From an uncultured bacterium (lineage in GTDB: Bacteria > Bacillota > Clostridia > Oscillospirales > Oscillospiraceae), in the NCBI GenBank assembly GCA_949288405.1, contig CASEKM010000110.1, forward strand, positions 1 to 8,555: DNA of 8,555 nt. The letters are read 5' to 3'. The notes under the pieces were generated by a model that worked only from the letters and a program-made list of their open reading frames with translations, made no database searches and was not told the origin of the DNA. Made by a program: the position numbers and the translations under genes. This document shows positions 1 to 6,580 of the stretch, one piece after another. Numbering within the stretch: position 1 is the first letter of the stretch; each line of letters begins with the position of its first letter.

Positions 1-133
1 CGACCTGGGGGCCAACATTCTGGGCTTCTCCCAGAAGGAGCCCACCCTGGACCAGCTGGCCAAGATCCTGGGGGACAACCCCCTGGGCCAGTCCAGCGAG
101 TCCACCCCCATGGGCATCATCCGCAGAGCCTGA
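1..133 (+). CDS. C-terminal end of an unrecognised protein (5' truncated)
   Basis: An open frame enters from the left edge (first full codon at 2) and ends at TGA 131-133, giving the last 43 residues of a protein. The tail begins DLGANILGFSQKEP and ends PMGIIRRA. Codon choice is the same C/G-ending type as the other genes here, and a good plus-strand terminator follows 17 bases after the stop, so it is very probably the true end of a gene. The tail is mildly polar, with no membrane segment, cysteine cluster or motif I can name. I do not recognise the family and assign no function. It converges on gltS, so shared transcription with it is not expected. Confidence 0.6.
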   Translation, partial: DLGANILGFSQKEPTLDQLAKILGDNPLGQSSESTPMGIIRRA

Positions 134-147
134 GCCCAGAGCCCATC

Positions 148-178
148 AAAAGAGACAGCCCCACGGCTGTCTCTTTTT
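148..178 (+). terminator. Rho-independent terminator of the left-edge gene
   Basis: A perfect 10-bp stem, AGAGACAGCC (151-160) with GGCTGTCTCT (165-174), closes a 4-nt loop CCAC and is followed by a T run (174-178). The AAA at 148-150 extends the stem against the T run. It sits directly after the stop at 133 and points rightward. The A run on its left could give weak termination in the other direction too. Confidence 0.88.
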
Positions 179-190
179 CTGTCCCCGGGC

Positions 191-231
191 AAAAAGAAAC
201 CCCCGCCCCGCGCAGGCGGGACGGGAGTTTT
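191..231 (-). terminator. Rho-independent terminator of gltS
   Basis: Bases 197-211 and 216-230 form a stem of 15 pairs around a 4-base loop. Two positions pair only as G.U and only in the minus-strand RNA (201/226 and 206/221); in the plus-strand RNA they would be C/A mismatches. The minus-strand RNA then runs into a TTTCTTTTT tract (191-199). Strand-specific wobble pairing and the T tract both show that it terminates leftward transcription from gltS, whose stop codon is about 20 bases upstream. Confidence 0.87.
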
Positions 232-249
232 CTGAAAAGGGGTATCTGA

Positions 250-1464
250 TTAGCCGTGGAACATATCCACAAACAGATTGATGTTGAAGGTGATGAGCAC
301 CGCATTGAAGAAGTCGATGAACATACCGCCAACCATGGGGATGGCGAAGTAAGCCACCGGAGCGGGGCCGTACTTCTTGGTGACAACCTGCATGTTGGCC
401 ATAGCATTGGAGGTGGCGCCCATGGCGAAGCCGATGAAACCGGCGGACATAACGGCGGCCTCGTAGTCGCGGCCCATGACGTTGAACACGACGAAGTAGG
501 AGAAGATCACCATGACCACGCACTGCAGCAGCAGGCAGACGATCATGGGCAGAGCCAGGTCGACCAGCTCCCACAGCTTCAGGCTGGACAGAGCCAGGGC
601 CAGGAAGATGGACAGGAACATGTTGCCCATGGTGTCGATCTCCTGATCGGGGTACTCCACGTTCACGGCGATCATCACGTTGCGGATGACCACGGCGGTG
701 AGCATGGCGCCGATGTAGGAGGGGAAGGTCAGCCCGGTCAGGGCGGTCAGCCACACGCTGATCTGAGCGCCGATGCCCAGAGCGGCCAGCAGGAGCATGA
801 AGCCCTTGACGAAGCGGGGGCTGGCGGAGGTGAAGGACTCATCCTCGCCGGAGACCTCGCCGGTGTCAGAGACATGACCCTCGGTGGAGTGCAGGTTGTG
901 CTTGACGATCAGGCTGCGGGCCACCGGGCCGCCCATCAGGGAGCCGGAGACCAGGCCGAAGGTGGCGGCCGCCAGGGCAGCCACGTCGGCGCCGGCAGGA
1001 GCGCCGGCCTTCACCAGCTCAGGACCGTAGGCCGCGGCGGTGGCGGGGCCGCCGATCAGAGCGGTGGAGCCGATGCCGATGCCGATCAGGGGATCCTGGT
1101 TAAAGGCCAGCATGATGCCGCCGCCCAGAGCATTCTGGATGGGGATCATGATAATGGACAGGATCAGGACCAGGACCACGGACTTACCGCCGCGGAGCAG
1201 GGCCGGAATGCTGACGGTGAAGCCGACCGTGGTGAAGAACAGGTTCTGGAACACGGTCTGCAGGGTGCCGTCAAAGGTGATGCTGGCTACGCCGCTGACG
1301 GTCAGAATGCAGTTGATAATAGAGAACAGCAGACCGCCGACCAGGGGAGCGGGGATGCAGTAGCGGTTCAGGATGCTCACCTTGTCGGTGATCACGCCGC
1401 CGATCCAGAACAGAACGGCGCCCAACGCTACGGCATGGTACATATTAAGGCTAATTTCCATCAT
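250..1464 (-). CDS. gltS: Sodium/glutamate symporter, GltS (ESS) family
   Basis: Integral membrane carrier expected to import glutamate with Na+. The 404-residue product matches the GltS layout: an N-terminal helix, the RYCIPAPLVGGLL segment (about 34-46), FFTTVGF (76-82), a first re-entrant loop region around IGGPATAAAYGPEL (137-150), FGLVSGSLMGGPVARSL (169-185), a hydrophilic cytoplasmic linker (about 190-218), then the second half with LSIFLALALSSLKLWEL (284-300), GATSNAMANM (349-358) and YGPAPVAYFAIPMVGGMFIDFFNA (365-388). Length is close to the roughly 400 residues of E. coli GltS. The frame is open back to 1530, but I choose ATG 1464 because GAAGAAGG lies 11 bases upstream (1476-1483), whereas ATG 1530 has no such site and would add a polar extension before the first helix; ATG 1461 is equally possible. 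The first loop reads GGPAT where E. coli GltS has GGHGT, so substrate range may differ. It is monocistronic, between its own terminator and that of the upstream synthetase. Confidence 0.93.
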   Translation of the reverse strand: MMEISLNMYHAVALGAVLFWIGGVITDKVSILNRYCIPAPLVGGLLFSIINCILTVSGVASITFDGTLQTVFQNLFFTTVGFTVSIPALLRGGKSVVLVLILSIIMIPIQNALGGGIMLAFNQDPLIGIGIGSTALIGGPATAAAYGPELVKAGAPAGADVAALAAATFGLVSGSLMGGPVARSLIVKHNLHSTEGHVSDTGEVSGEDESFTSASPRFVKGFMLLLAALGIGAQISVWLTALTGLTFPSYIGAMLTAVVIRNVMIAVNVEYPDQEIDTMGNMFLSIFLALALSSLKLWELVDLALPMIVCLLLQCVVMVIFSYFVVFNVMGRDYEAAVMSAGFIGFAMGATSNAMANMQVVTKKYGPAPVAYFAIPMVGGMFIDFFNAVLITFNINLFVDMFHG

Positions 1465-1801
1465 AGAGATATCTACCTTCTTCCCATATCCTTGCGAAAT
1501 TGTTTTTGAATCCGATACACAAAATTGCATAGGAATTGGCTCGAGCTTACGTCGACTTTACCACAAAATTCACAGGAGGGGAAGGGGCTGCGCGTTAAGA
1601 AAATGTCCACATCCGCTAAGAAACTGTTAATATTACAAAAAACTTCAAAAAGCTACAGGAAGATACCTGAAAAACCGGAGGAAATTTGGGGAAGACAGCG
1701 GAAGGATGGGGAGAGGAGCCGGAAAAAACAGGCCGGGGACCCGGCTTTTCGGCGGGTTTCCCGGCTCTGTGTTAAGAAAGTATGACGAAATTGTGTACAA
1801 A
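1465..1801 (-). promoter_or_regulatory. Intergenic region upstream of gltS (promoter not resolved)
   Basis: This 337-base stretch contains the synthetase terminator at its right side and an AT-rich, minus-strand-facing region (about 1480-1680) that must carry the gltS promoter. The best candidate I see on the minus strand is an extended -10, TGGTAAAGT (TAAAGT at 1556-1561), without a good -35. Plus-strand frames here are short, have non-native codon use and carry no recognisable protein. No tRNA, riboswitch or repeat is visible. Confidence 0.35.
1716..1767 (-). terminator. Rho-independent terminator of the acyl-CoA synthetase gene
   Basis: The core is GCCGGG (1732-1737) against CCCGGC (1740-1745), followed on the minus strand by CTG and six T residues (1723-1728 on the plus strand are AAAAAA). 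An outer pair of arms, GAGCCGG (1716-1722) and CCGGCTC (1761-1767), encloses it and could form an alternative, larger stem. It lies about 55 bases after the synthetase stop and points leftward, separating it from gltS. Confidence 0.75.
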
Positions 1802-3417
1802 TCAGGCCCTGTTCTGGGCCTCCACCAGGCGCACGCCGCAGTATTTCTCCCGCAGCTTGGGCTTTTCGATCTTGCCAGTGGGATTTCTCGGCACGTCGGC
1901 GAAGATGATCTTCCGGGGGCGCTTGTACCGGGGCAGATCGGTGCAGTACTGGTTGATCTCGCTCTCGGTGCAGGTCATGCCCTCCTTCACCTGGATGACG
2001 GCGGCGGCGATCTCCCCCAGCCGGTGGTCGGGCAGGCCGATGACGGCCACGTCGTGGACCTTGGGGTAGGCGGACAGGAACTCCTCGATCTGCACCGGGT
2101 ACAGGTTCTCGCCGCCGGAGATGATCACGTCCTTCTTCCGGTCCACCAGGAAGTAGAAGCCGTCCTCGTCCTGCTTGGCCATGTCCCCGGTGTGGAGCCA
2201 GCCGTCCTTGAGCACCTCGGCGGTGGCGTCCGGGTCGTGGTAGTAGCAGGTCATCACGCCGGGGCCCTGGACGCACAGCTCGCCCACCTGGCCGAACTCC
2301 ACGGGCTGGTCGTGCTCATCCACGATCTTCACGCTCCAGCCGTAGCCGGGCACGCCGATGGCCCCCACCTTGTCGATGTGGTCCATCCCCAGGTGGACGC
2401 AGCCCGGGCCGGTGGACTCGGACAGGCCGTAGTTGGTGTCGTACTTGTGGTGGGGGAAGTACTCCAGCCAGTGGCCGGCTGGGCCCCGATGTGCATGAGC
2501 CGCCACTGGGACAGCTGGTAGTTCTCCGGCTTCAGGTCCCCCCGGTCCAGGGCGGTCAGGATGTCCTGGCACCAGGGCACCAGCAGCCACACGATGGTGC
2601 ACTTCTCCGAGGAGACGGCGTCAAAGATGGCCTGGGGGGTGTTGCCCTTCAGCAGGACGCCGCGGCTGCCGGTGAACAGGGAGCCGAACCAGTGCATCTT
2701 CGCGCCCGTGTGGTACAGGGGCGGGATGCACAAAAACACGTCGTCGTGGGTGGTCTGGTGGTGGAAGGCCTCCATGCGGGCGGCCTGGAGCAGGCACTGG
2801 TGCCGCAGCAGGATGGCCTTGGGGAAGCCGGTGGTGCCGGAGGAGTAGTAGATGGCCGCGTCGTCCATGTCGTCCACCAGCACCTTGGGGGCGGCGGAGG
2901 AGCAGTTGGCGGTGGCCCGGTGGTAGTCCTCGGCAAAGGAGGGGCAGGTGTCCCCCACGAAGAACAGCAGCATCTGGGAGGAGATCTTGGGGACGATGTC
3001 CTCCACCCGGCCGATGAACTCCGGCCCGAAGAACAGCACGTCCACGTCCGCCTTCTTCAGGCAGTAGTCGATCTCGTCGGCGGTGTAGCGGAAGTTCAGG
3101 GGGACGGCCACCGCCCCGGCCTTCAGGATGCCGAAGTAGATGGGCAGCCACTCCAGGCAGTTCATCAGCAGGATGGCCACCTTCTGGCCCTTCTGAATGC
3201 CCCGGCTCAGGAGCAGGTGGGCCACCCGGTTGGCCTTCTCGTCAAAGACAGACCAGGTGATCTCCCGCCGGTAGGGGGCGGAGGAGGTGGGCTGGATGAG
3301 GGCGTACTCCTTCCAGGTCACCCGCCGGGGCTCCTGTACCTCGGGGTTGATCTCCACCAGGGCGATCTCGTCGCCATAGAGCTTGCTGTTGCGCTCCAGT
3401 AAATCGGTAATGGGCAT
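1802..3417 (-). pseudogene. AMP-binding acyl-CoA synthetase (ligase), frame broken by internal deletion
   Basis: ANL-superfamily enzyme that would activate a carboxylic acid with ATP and CoA; the substrate cannot be told from sequence. The first frame, from ATG 3417, gives 314 native residues. These include LPIYFGILKAGAVAVPLNFR (91-110) and the P-loop YSSGTTGFPK (191-200), and end at MHIGAQP. The native protein resumes near 2473 in another frame with HWLEYFPHHKYDTNYGLSE and continues 223 residues to the stop at 1802. That half has the aromatic A5 motif YGLSE, the WLHTGD motif, the hinge DRKKDVIISGGENLYP and the C-terminal PTGKIEKPKLRE with the catalytic lysine. Relatives have about seven residues (typically VPPSLIK-like) between the halves, so about 19 nt are missing at 2473-2478, leaving a frameshift. 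Intact, it would be about 544 residues, normal for the family. Every other motif is present, so the break is recent or an assembly/sequencing error. The promoter with operator is at 3466-3528. Confidence 0.9.
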
Positions 3418-3465
3418 CTCGCGTCGGTCCTTTCCAAAGGGAGCGGAGCTCCCCGTGTTTGCTTC

Positions 3466-3499
3466 ACTTCAACGGTTTAAAGATTGAAACCGTTGAAGT
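3466..3499. promoter_or_regulatory. Perfect 13-bp inverted repeat at the synthetase start point (probable operator)
   Basis: The arms are ACTTCAACGGTTT (3466-3478) and AAACCGTTGAAGT (3487-3499), without mismatch, around an 8-base spacer AAAGATTG. The right arm touches the -10 box (3500-3505), so the repeat covers the expected transcription start of the synthetase gene. That position is typical of a repressor site; TetR-type proteins often control acyl-CoA synthetases, but no such regulator is in the window, so the binding protein is unknown. As RNA it would also form a 13-bp hairpin near the 5' end of the mRNA, so an RNA role is possible. Confidence 0.75.
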
Positions 3500-3528
3500 A
3501 TCATAACCCATTTTCCGCCCTTTGTCAA
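3500..3528 (-). promoter_or_regulatory. Sigma-A promoter of the acyl-CoA synthetase gene
   Basis: On the minus strand TTGACA (3523-3528) and TATGAT (3500-3505) are separated by exactly 17 bases, a near-consensus vegetative promoter. Transcription should start near 3493, inside the inverted repeat, leaving a leader of about 75 bases before ATG 3417. The start codon has GGAAAGGA about 11 bases upstream as a modest ribosome binding site. Confidence 0.87.
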
Positions 3529-3554
3529 GGGCGGGATGGGGGCCGGGGCCAAAA

Positions 3555-3601
3555 AGCGGGAAAACAGGAAAGACGCCGCGGGGGATTGGATCCCCGCGGC
3601 G
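3555..3601 (-). terminator. Rho-independent terminator of the gntR-transketolase operon
   Basis: CGCCGCGGGG (3574-3583) pairs with CCCCGCGGCG (3592-3601); adding an inner GAT/ATC pairing gives a stem of about 12 bp with one bulged G and a small loop. On the minus strand the stem is followed by TCTTTCCTGTTTTCC. It lies about 50 bases after the stop of the transketolase C-terminal subunit and just before the synthetase promoter. Confidence 0.8.
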
Positions 3602-3653
3602 CCCTTCCGCGCGCTAGCTGGAAAAAGGAATAGAAGGAAAGAAGAATTTAAAG

Positions 3654-4589
3654 TTACTTCTTGGCCACGGTCTCCCGGACCTTCTTGGCGATGGCGGCGG
3701 CATCCAGGCCGTACTTCTCCTGGAGCTTGGCATAGGGGCCGCACTCGCCGTGGCGGTCCTGGACGCCCACGAAGCCCATGGGCACCTGGGCGCCGGCCTC
3801 GCACAGGGCCTCGGCCACAGCGCCGCCCAGGCCGCCGATGACGTTGTGCTCCTCGGCGGAGATGATGGCGCCGGTCTCCTTGGCGCAGCGGACGATCAGC
3901 TCCTTGTCCAGGGGCTTGATGCAGAACATGTCCACCACCCGGACCTGGACGCCCTCCTGGGCCAGCTCCTCGGCGGCCTTCAGGGCGTTGCCCACCATCA
4001 GGCCGCAGGCGATGATGGTGGCGTCGGAACCCTCGCGGATGACCTTGCCCTTGCCCTCTTCAAAGACCTCGCCCTCCTGATAGATGTCGGGGAAGACGTC
4101 GCGGGAGAGGCGGAGGTACATGGGGGAGGGGTCCTCGATGGCGTTCTTCACCACCCAGTCGGTGAGGGTGGCGTCGCTGGGGACGAACACCTTGAAGTTG
4201 GGCAGGGTGCGCATGACGGCGATGTCCTCCAGCGCGTGGTGGCTGGGGCCGTCATAGGCGTCGGACATGCCGCCGTAGGCGCCGGCCATCTTGATGTTCA
4301 GCTTGGAGTAGGAGCCCAGCGCACGGGCGGGGAGCAGGCCGATGGTGGTCAGGAACACGGCGAAGGTGTTCACGAAGGGGATCTTGCCCACGGAGGCCAT
4401 TCCGGCGGCCACGGCGGTCATATTGGCCTCGGCGATGCCCATGTTGAAGAAGCGGTCGGGGCAGGCCTTGCCGAAGGTGGCGGACTTGGTGGAGCCGCTC
4501 ACGTCGGCGTCCAGGACCACCACGTCCTTGTTGTCCTTGCCGTACTTGACAAGGGCCTCACCGTATACGTCACGAATTGCTTTCGCCAT
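3654..4589 (-). CDS. Transketolase, C-terminal subunit (split type)
   Basis: 311-residue pyrimidine-binding and C-terminal half of a two-gene transketolase, which together with the neighbouring N-terminal subunit transfers two-carbon ketol units between sugar phosphates in the cytoplasm. Visible features are the N-terminal REDVYG-like RDVYGEAL (6-13), DADVSGSTK (27-35), FFNMGIAEANM (47-57) with Glu54 as the expected catalytic glutamate that activates the thiamine ring, the substrate-loop region GPSHHALEDIAVMR (114-127), VPSDA (136-140), and the C-terminal domain with SAEEHNVIGGLGGAVAE (244-260). Length is normal for this subunit (about 310). ATG 4589 overlaps the last base of the upstream stop (TAATG), so translation is probably coupled; GGGAGG lies in the end of the upstream gene. 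I leave the symbol blank because naming of split transketolases differs between genomes. Confidence 0.95.
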   Translation of the reverse strand: MAKAIRDVYGEALVKYGKDNKDVVVLDADVSGSTKSATFGKACPDRFFNMGIAEANMTAVAAGMASVGKIPFVNTFAVFLTTIGLLPARALGSYSKLNIKMAGAYGGMSDAYDGPSHHALEDIAVMRTLPNFKVFVPSDATLTDWVVKNAIEDPSPMYLRLSRDVFPDIYQEGEVFEEGKGKVIREGSDATIIACGLMVGNALKAAEELAQEGVQVRVVDMFCIKPLDKELIVRCAKETGAIISAEEHNVIGGLGGAVAEALCEAGAQVPMGFVGVQDRHGECGPYAKLQEKYGLDAAAIAKKVRETVAKK

Positions 4590-5422
4590 TATTTCGCACC
4601 TCCCAGTTCGATCATAGCCTTTTCATAGCTCTCGTCGTCCACGGCCTTGCCGTGCCAGCCGTTCTTGCCCTCCATGAAGGACACGCCCTTGCCCTTGACA
4701 GTGTGGGCCAGAACGATGGTGGGCTGACCCTTGACGGTCTTGGCCTCCTCGAAGGCGGCGTACAGCTCGTCCACGTCGTGGCCGTTGCACTCGATGACGT
4801 GCCAGCCGAAGGACTTGAACCGCTCGGGGATGTGCTCCATCGGCATGATCTCGGCGGTGGTGCCGTCCAGCTGCACCCCGTTCCAGTCCAGAACGGCGCA
4901 CAGGTTGTCGGCCTTATACTTCACCGCGGCCATCAGGGCCTCCCACACGGTGCCCTCCTCGATCTCGCCGTCGCCCAGGATGGCGTACACCCGGGCGGGG
5001 GAGTTGTTCAGCTTCAGGGCCATGGACATGCCCAGAGCGGCGGACAGGCCGACGCCCAGGGGGCCGGTGGCGGCGTCCACGCCGGGGGTCTCCAGGGGGC
5101 AGGGGTGGCCCTGCAGGCGGGAGTCCAGGCAGCGCAGGGTCTTCATCTCATCCACAGGGAAGAAGCCCTTCTCCGCCAGCACCCGGTAGAGCATGGGGGC
5201 GGCGTGGCCCTTGCACAGCACCAGGCGGTCGCGGTCCGCCATCTGGGGATCGGCGGGGTCAACGTTCATCTCCTCAAAATAGAGGGTGGTGAGGATCTCA
5301 CACACGGACAGGGAGCCGCCCGGATGGCCGGTCTGACGCTGGTGGAGCGTCTCGATCAGGTCGATCCGGAACTGGTTGCACAGCTTGTCCAGCCGTGTCT
5401 TTTCTTCAACGGGCAGTTTCAT
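4589..5422 (-). CDS. Transketolase, N-terminal subunit (split type)
   Basis: 277-residue thiamine-diphosphate-binding half of the two-gene transketolase. It shows TGHPGGSLSVCEILTTLYF (31-49), with His33 expected at the active site, KGHAAPMLYRVLAEKG (71-86), GPLGVGLSAALGMSMAL (120-136), and the thiamine-diphosphate/Mg motif starting GDGEIEEGTVWEA (150-162) and ending with Asn181 in LDWNGVQLDG. The frame is open upstream to 5479, but ATG 5422 is the start: GGAGG precedes it by 7 bases and the family begins here, about 30 residues before the GHPGG motif. It overlaps the C-terminal subunit by one base and lies 105 bases after gntR on the same strand. No promoter is obvious between them, so the three genes probably form one transcript. 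No odd residues or length were seen. Confidence 0.95.
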   Translation of the reverse strand: MKLPVEEKTRLDKLCNQFRIDLIETLHQRQTGHPGGSLSVCEILTTLYFEEMNVDPADPQMADRDRLVLCKGHAAPMLYRVLAEKGFFPVDEMKTLRCLDSRLQGHPCPLETPGVDAATGPLGVGLSAALGMSMALKLNNSPARVYAILGDGEIEEGTVWEALMAAVKYKADNLCAVLDWNGVQLDGTTAEIMPMEHIPERFKSFGWHVIECNGHDVDELYAAFEEAKTVKGQPTIVLAHTVKGKGVSFMEGKNGWHGKAVDDESYEKAMIELGGAK

Positions 5423-5471
5423 AATGTTCCTCCATTCGACATTAAATTTTGCGGGGGATGGATAAAATGAT

Positions 5472-5537
5472 CCACACACAGGTGTGGCGCGCGGACACGA
5501 TGCGGGGGGCGCCCGGTCCGGCCCCGGTCAGGACCGG
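5472..5537 (-). other. gntR-tkt intercistronic spacer with two hairpins
   Basis: Two inverted repeats lie between gntR and the transketolase genes. CCGGTCC (5513-5519) and GGACCGG (5531-5537) form a 7-bp stem that contains the gntR stop codon. CCACAC (5472-5477) and GTGTGG (5482-5487) form a 6-bp stem with loop ACAG. On the minus strand the second is followed only by ATCATTTTATCC, too poor a T tract for a convincing terminator. They may tune processing or partial termination between regulator and enzymes. Confidence 0.4.
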
Positions 5538-6193
5538 CAGATGGCGCGCATGGTGTCGTCCAGGTGCTCCAGCATACACTGACGGGCGGTCTGCATATCC
5601 CGGGTCTGAACGGCCAGCAGGATGCGCCGGTGGTGCTCGGAGCCCACCTTGCCCAGCAGAGCCACGTTTTCTTCAAACATCCGGCTATAGATGGAGCGCA
5701 TGGCCTGAAAGACCTGAAGAATGATCTCGTTGCCGCTGGCCTTGGCAATCAGCTGGTGGAAGGCCAGGTCCTGCTCGGCCACATCCGGGTCGGAGGCGCC
5801 GCTCTCCATCTGAACGATGCTCTCCTCCATGGCCTGCACGTCGGCCGAGGTGGCGCGGATGGCGGCCAGGGCGGCGCTCTCGCTCTCGATGATCTTGCGG
5901 AACTCGAACACGTTCAGCCGGTCGGTGCTGGGGAGGTAGAGGGTGGTATTCAGCAGGCCGGAGGCCGGGGGCGTGCGGACGAAGGTGCCCTTTCCCTGCA
6001 GGCTCTGGGCCAGGCCCAGGCCGGCCAGGCGGCCGATGGCGTTGCGGACGGAGACCCGGCTGGCGGACAGCTCCCGGCACAGCTCCGCCTCAGAGGGGAG
6101 CTTGTCGCCGGGCTTCCAGCGGCCGGAGGAGATGCCCTCCTGCAGGTACTGGAACACCCCGTCTGTGACAGTCGCGCTTTTCGAAGAATTCAT
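5528..6193 (-). CDS. GntR-family transcriptional regulator, FadR subfamily (FCD domain)
   Basis: 221-residue DNA-binding regulator. Residues about 8-75 are a winged helix-turn-helix with the GntR signature: GISSGRWKPGDKLPSEAELCREL, then SRVSVRNAIGRLAGLGL and the wing QGKGTFVR. Residues about 95-215 form the all-helical FCD effector domain; the usual metal-binding positions appear as Asp142 and His146 in QDLAFHQL, His188 in EHHRRIL, and His210 in MLEHLDD, so a carboxylate-type ligand held through a metal is likely. I choose ATG 6193 over the upstream ATG 6232 because GAGGTGAG sits just before it and the extra 13 residues are not part of the domain. It has a consensus promoter at 6253-6281, is followed by the split transketolase genes on the same strand, and faces the isomerase-dehydrogenase unit, which suggests control of both arms and of itself (inference). 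Confidence 0.93.
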   Translation of the reverse strand: MNSSKSATVTDGVFQYLQEGISSGRWKPGDKLPSEAELCRELSASRVSVRNAIGRLAGLGLAQSLQGKGTFVRTPPASGLLNTTLYLPSTDRLNVFEFRKIIESESAALAAIRATSADVQAMEESIVQMESGASDPDVAEQDLAFHQLIAKASGNEIILQVFQAMRSIYSRMFEENVALLGKVGSEHHRRILLAVQTRDMQTARQCMLEHLDDTMRAICRS

Positions 6194-6252
6194 TGACTCA
6201 CCTCGATTCCTGCCAAACTTGTCACTTATCATATAAGGTTGAAGGTACCCTC

Positions 6253-6281
6253 AGTATAGCCGCGGACCGTTGAGATGTCAA
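6253..6281 (-). promoter_or_regulatory. Sigma-A promoter of gntR (and probably the transketolase genes)
   Basis: On the minus strand TTGACA (6276-6281) and TATACT (6253-6258) have a 17-base spacer, essentially consensus. Transcription would start near 6246, giving a leader of about 53 bases before ATG 6193. The absence of a clear promoter between gntR and the transketolase genes suggests that this one drives all three. Confidence 0.87.
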
Positions 6282-6330
6282 GGGATAACAGAGGGCCGGA
6301 TTTTGGCGGATGAAGAAAATGAGATGTTTG

Positions 6331-6341
6331 TTGTGATACAA
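6331..6341. promoter_or_regulatory. Candidate GntR/FadR-type operator, site 1
   Basis: TTGTGATACAA is an inverted repeat TTGT-3-ACAA. Its spacing fits the TNGTNNNACNA pattern known for many FadR-subfamily regulators. It lies about 50 bases upstream of the gntR -35 box. Its core TGTGATACA differs by one base from that of site 2 at 6683-6691. That gntR binds it is inference. Confidence 0.5.
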
Positions 6342-6383
6342 GTATAGGGGAGAACAACATAAGCAGACAAGTTAATACAGGCG

Positions 6384-6418
6384 GAAAAATAACGCCGGAG
6401 GGCTGAAAACCCTTGGCG
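6384..6418 (-). terminator. Terminator-like hairpin without an obvious upstream gene
   Basis: Arms CGCC-GG-AGGG (6393-6402) and CCCT-T-GGCG (6410-6418) pair around the loop CTGAAAA, and on the minus strand the stem is followed by TTATTTTT (6384-6391). It has the form of a leftward terminator, but no leftward gene ends here. It may stop antisense transcription or be the remnant of a lost gene. Confidence 0.35.
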
Positions 6419-6545
6419 CGCGGCAAAGGAGCGGGAAAAGGGCCGGGCTCCCGCGGGGCGGCCGCCCCTGGGCGGCAGGGAGAATAAGTTGGCAATTTTT
6501 CACGATTTTCCTTGTTTTTGCCGTAAAATGGAGAAATAGTTTTCC

Positions 6546-6574
6546 TTGACGGAAAAAATATGTCATGCTATGAT
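6546..6574 (+). promoter_or_regulatory. Sigma-A promoter of the isomerase-dehydrogenase operon
   Basis: TTGACG (6546-6551) and TATGAT (6569-6574) are 17 bases apart, and TGC before the -10 box makes an extended -10. Transcription should start near 6581. The -10 box lies inside a small inverted repeat GTCAT (6562-6566) and ATGAC (6573-6577), which could be a regulator contact site. An AT-rich block lies upstream. Confidence 0.87.
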
Positions 6575-6580
6575 GACGAT

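Larger units (their letters stand above)
6194..6545. other. Divergent intergenic region (gntR side)
   Basis: This non-coding stretch lies between gntR and the rightward promoter. It contains the gntR promoter, a TTGTGATACAA palindrome, a terminator-like hairpin, a GC-rich island (about 6417-6480) and an AT-rich block (about 6481-6545). The AT-rich block directly precedes the rightward -35 box, could act as an UP element, and contains the direct repeat TTTTCCTTG at 6506-6514 and 6540-6548. Open frames here have no recognisable protein and mixed base composition, so I call no gene. Confidence 0.6.

Noticed and set aside
256..1509. Long plus-strand open frame of 417 codons opposite gltS
   Set aside because: Its translation is very rich in His, Gly, Asp and Gln and has no fold or motif. 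It is the antisense shadow of a clear membrane carrier gene with C/G-ending codons.
1791..1800. TTGTGTACAA as a further GntR site
   Set aside because: Its spacer is two bases, not three, and it lies downstream of the synthetase stop, away from any promoter.
2460..2490. Programmed ribosomal frameshift in the synthetase gene
   Set aside because: There is no slippery heptamer, and conserved residues are absent, not merely out of frame, so a frameshift could not restore the full protein.
2491..3402. Plus-strand open frame of about 300 codons opposite the synthetase
   Set aside because: Low-complexity His/Gly/Val-rich translation, an antisense shadow of the acyl-CoA synthetase frame.
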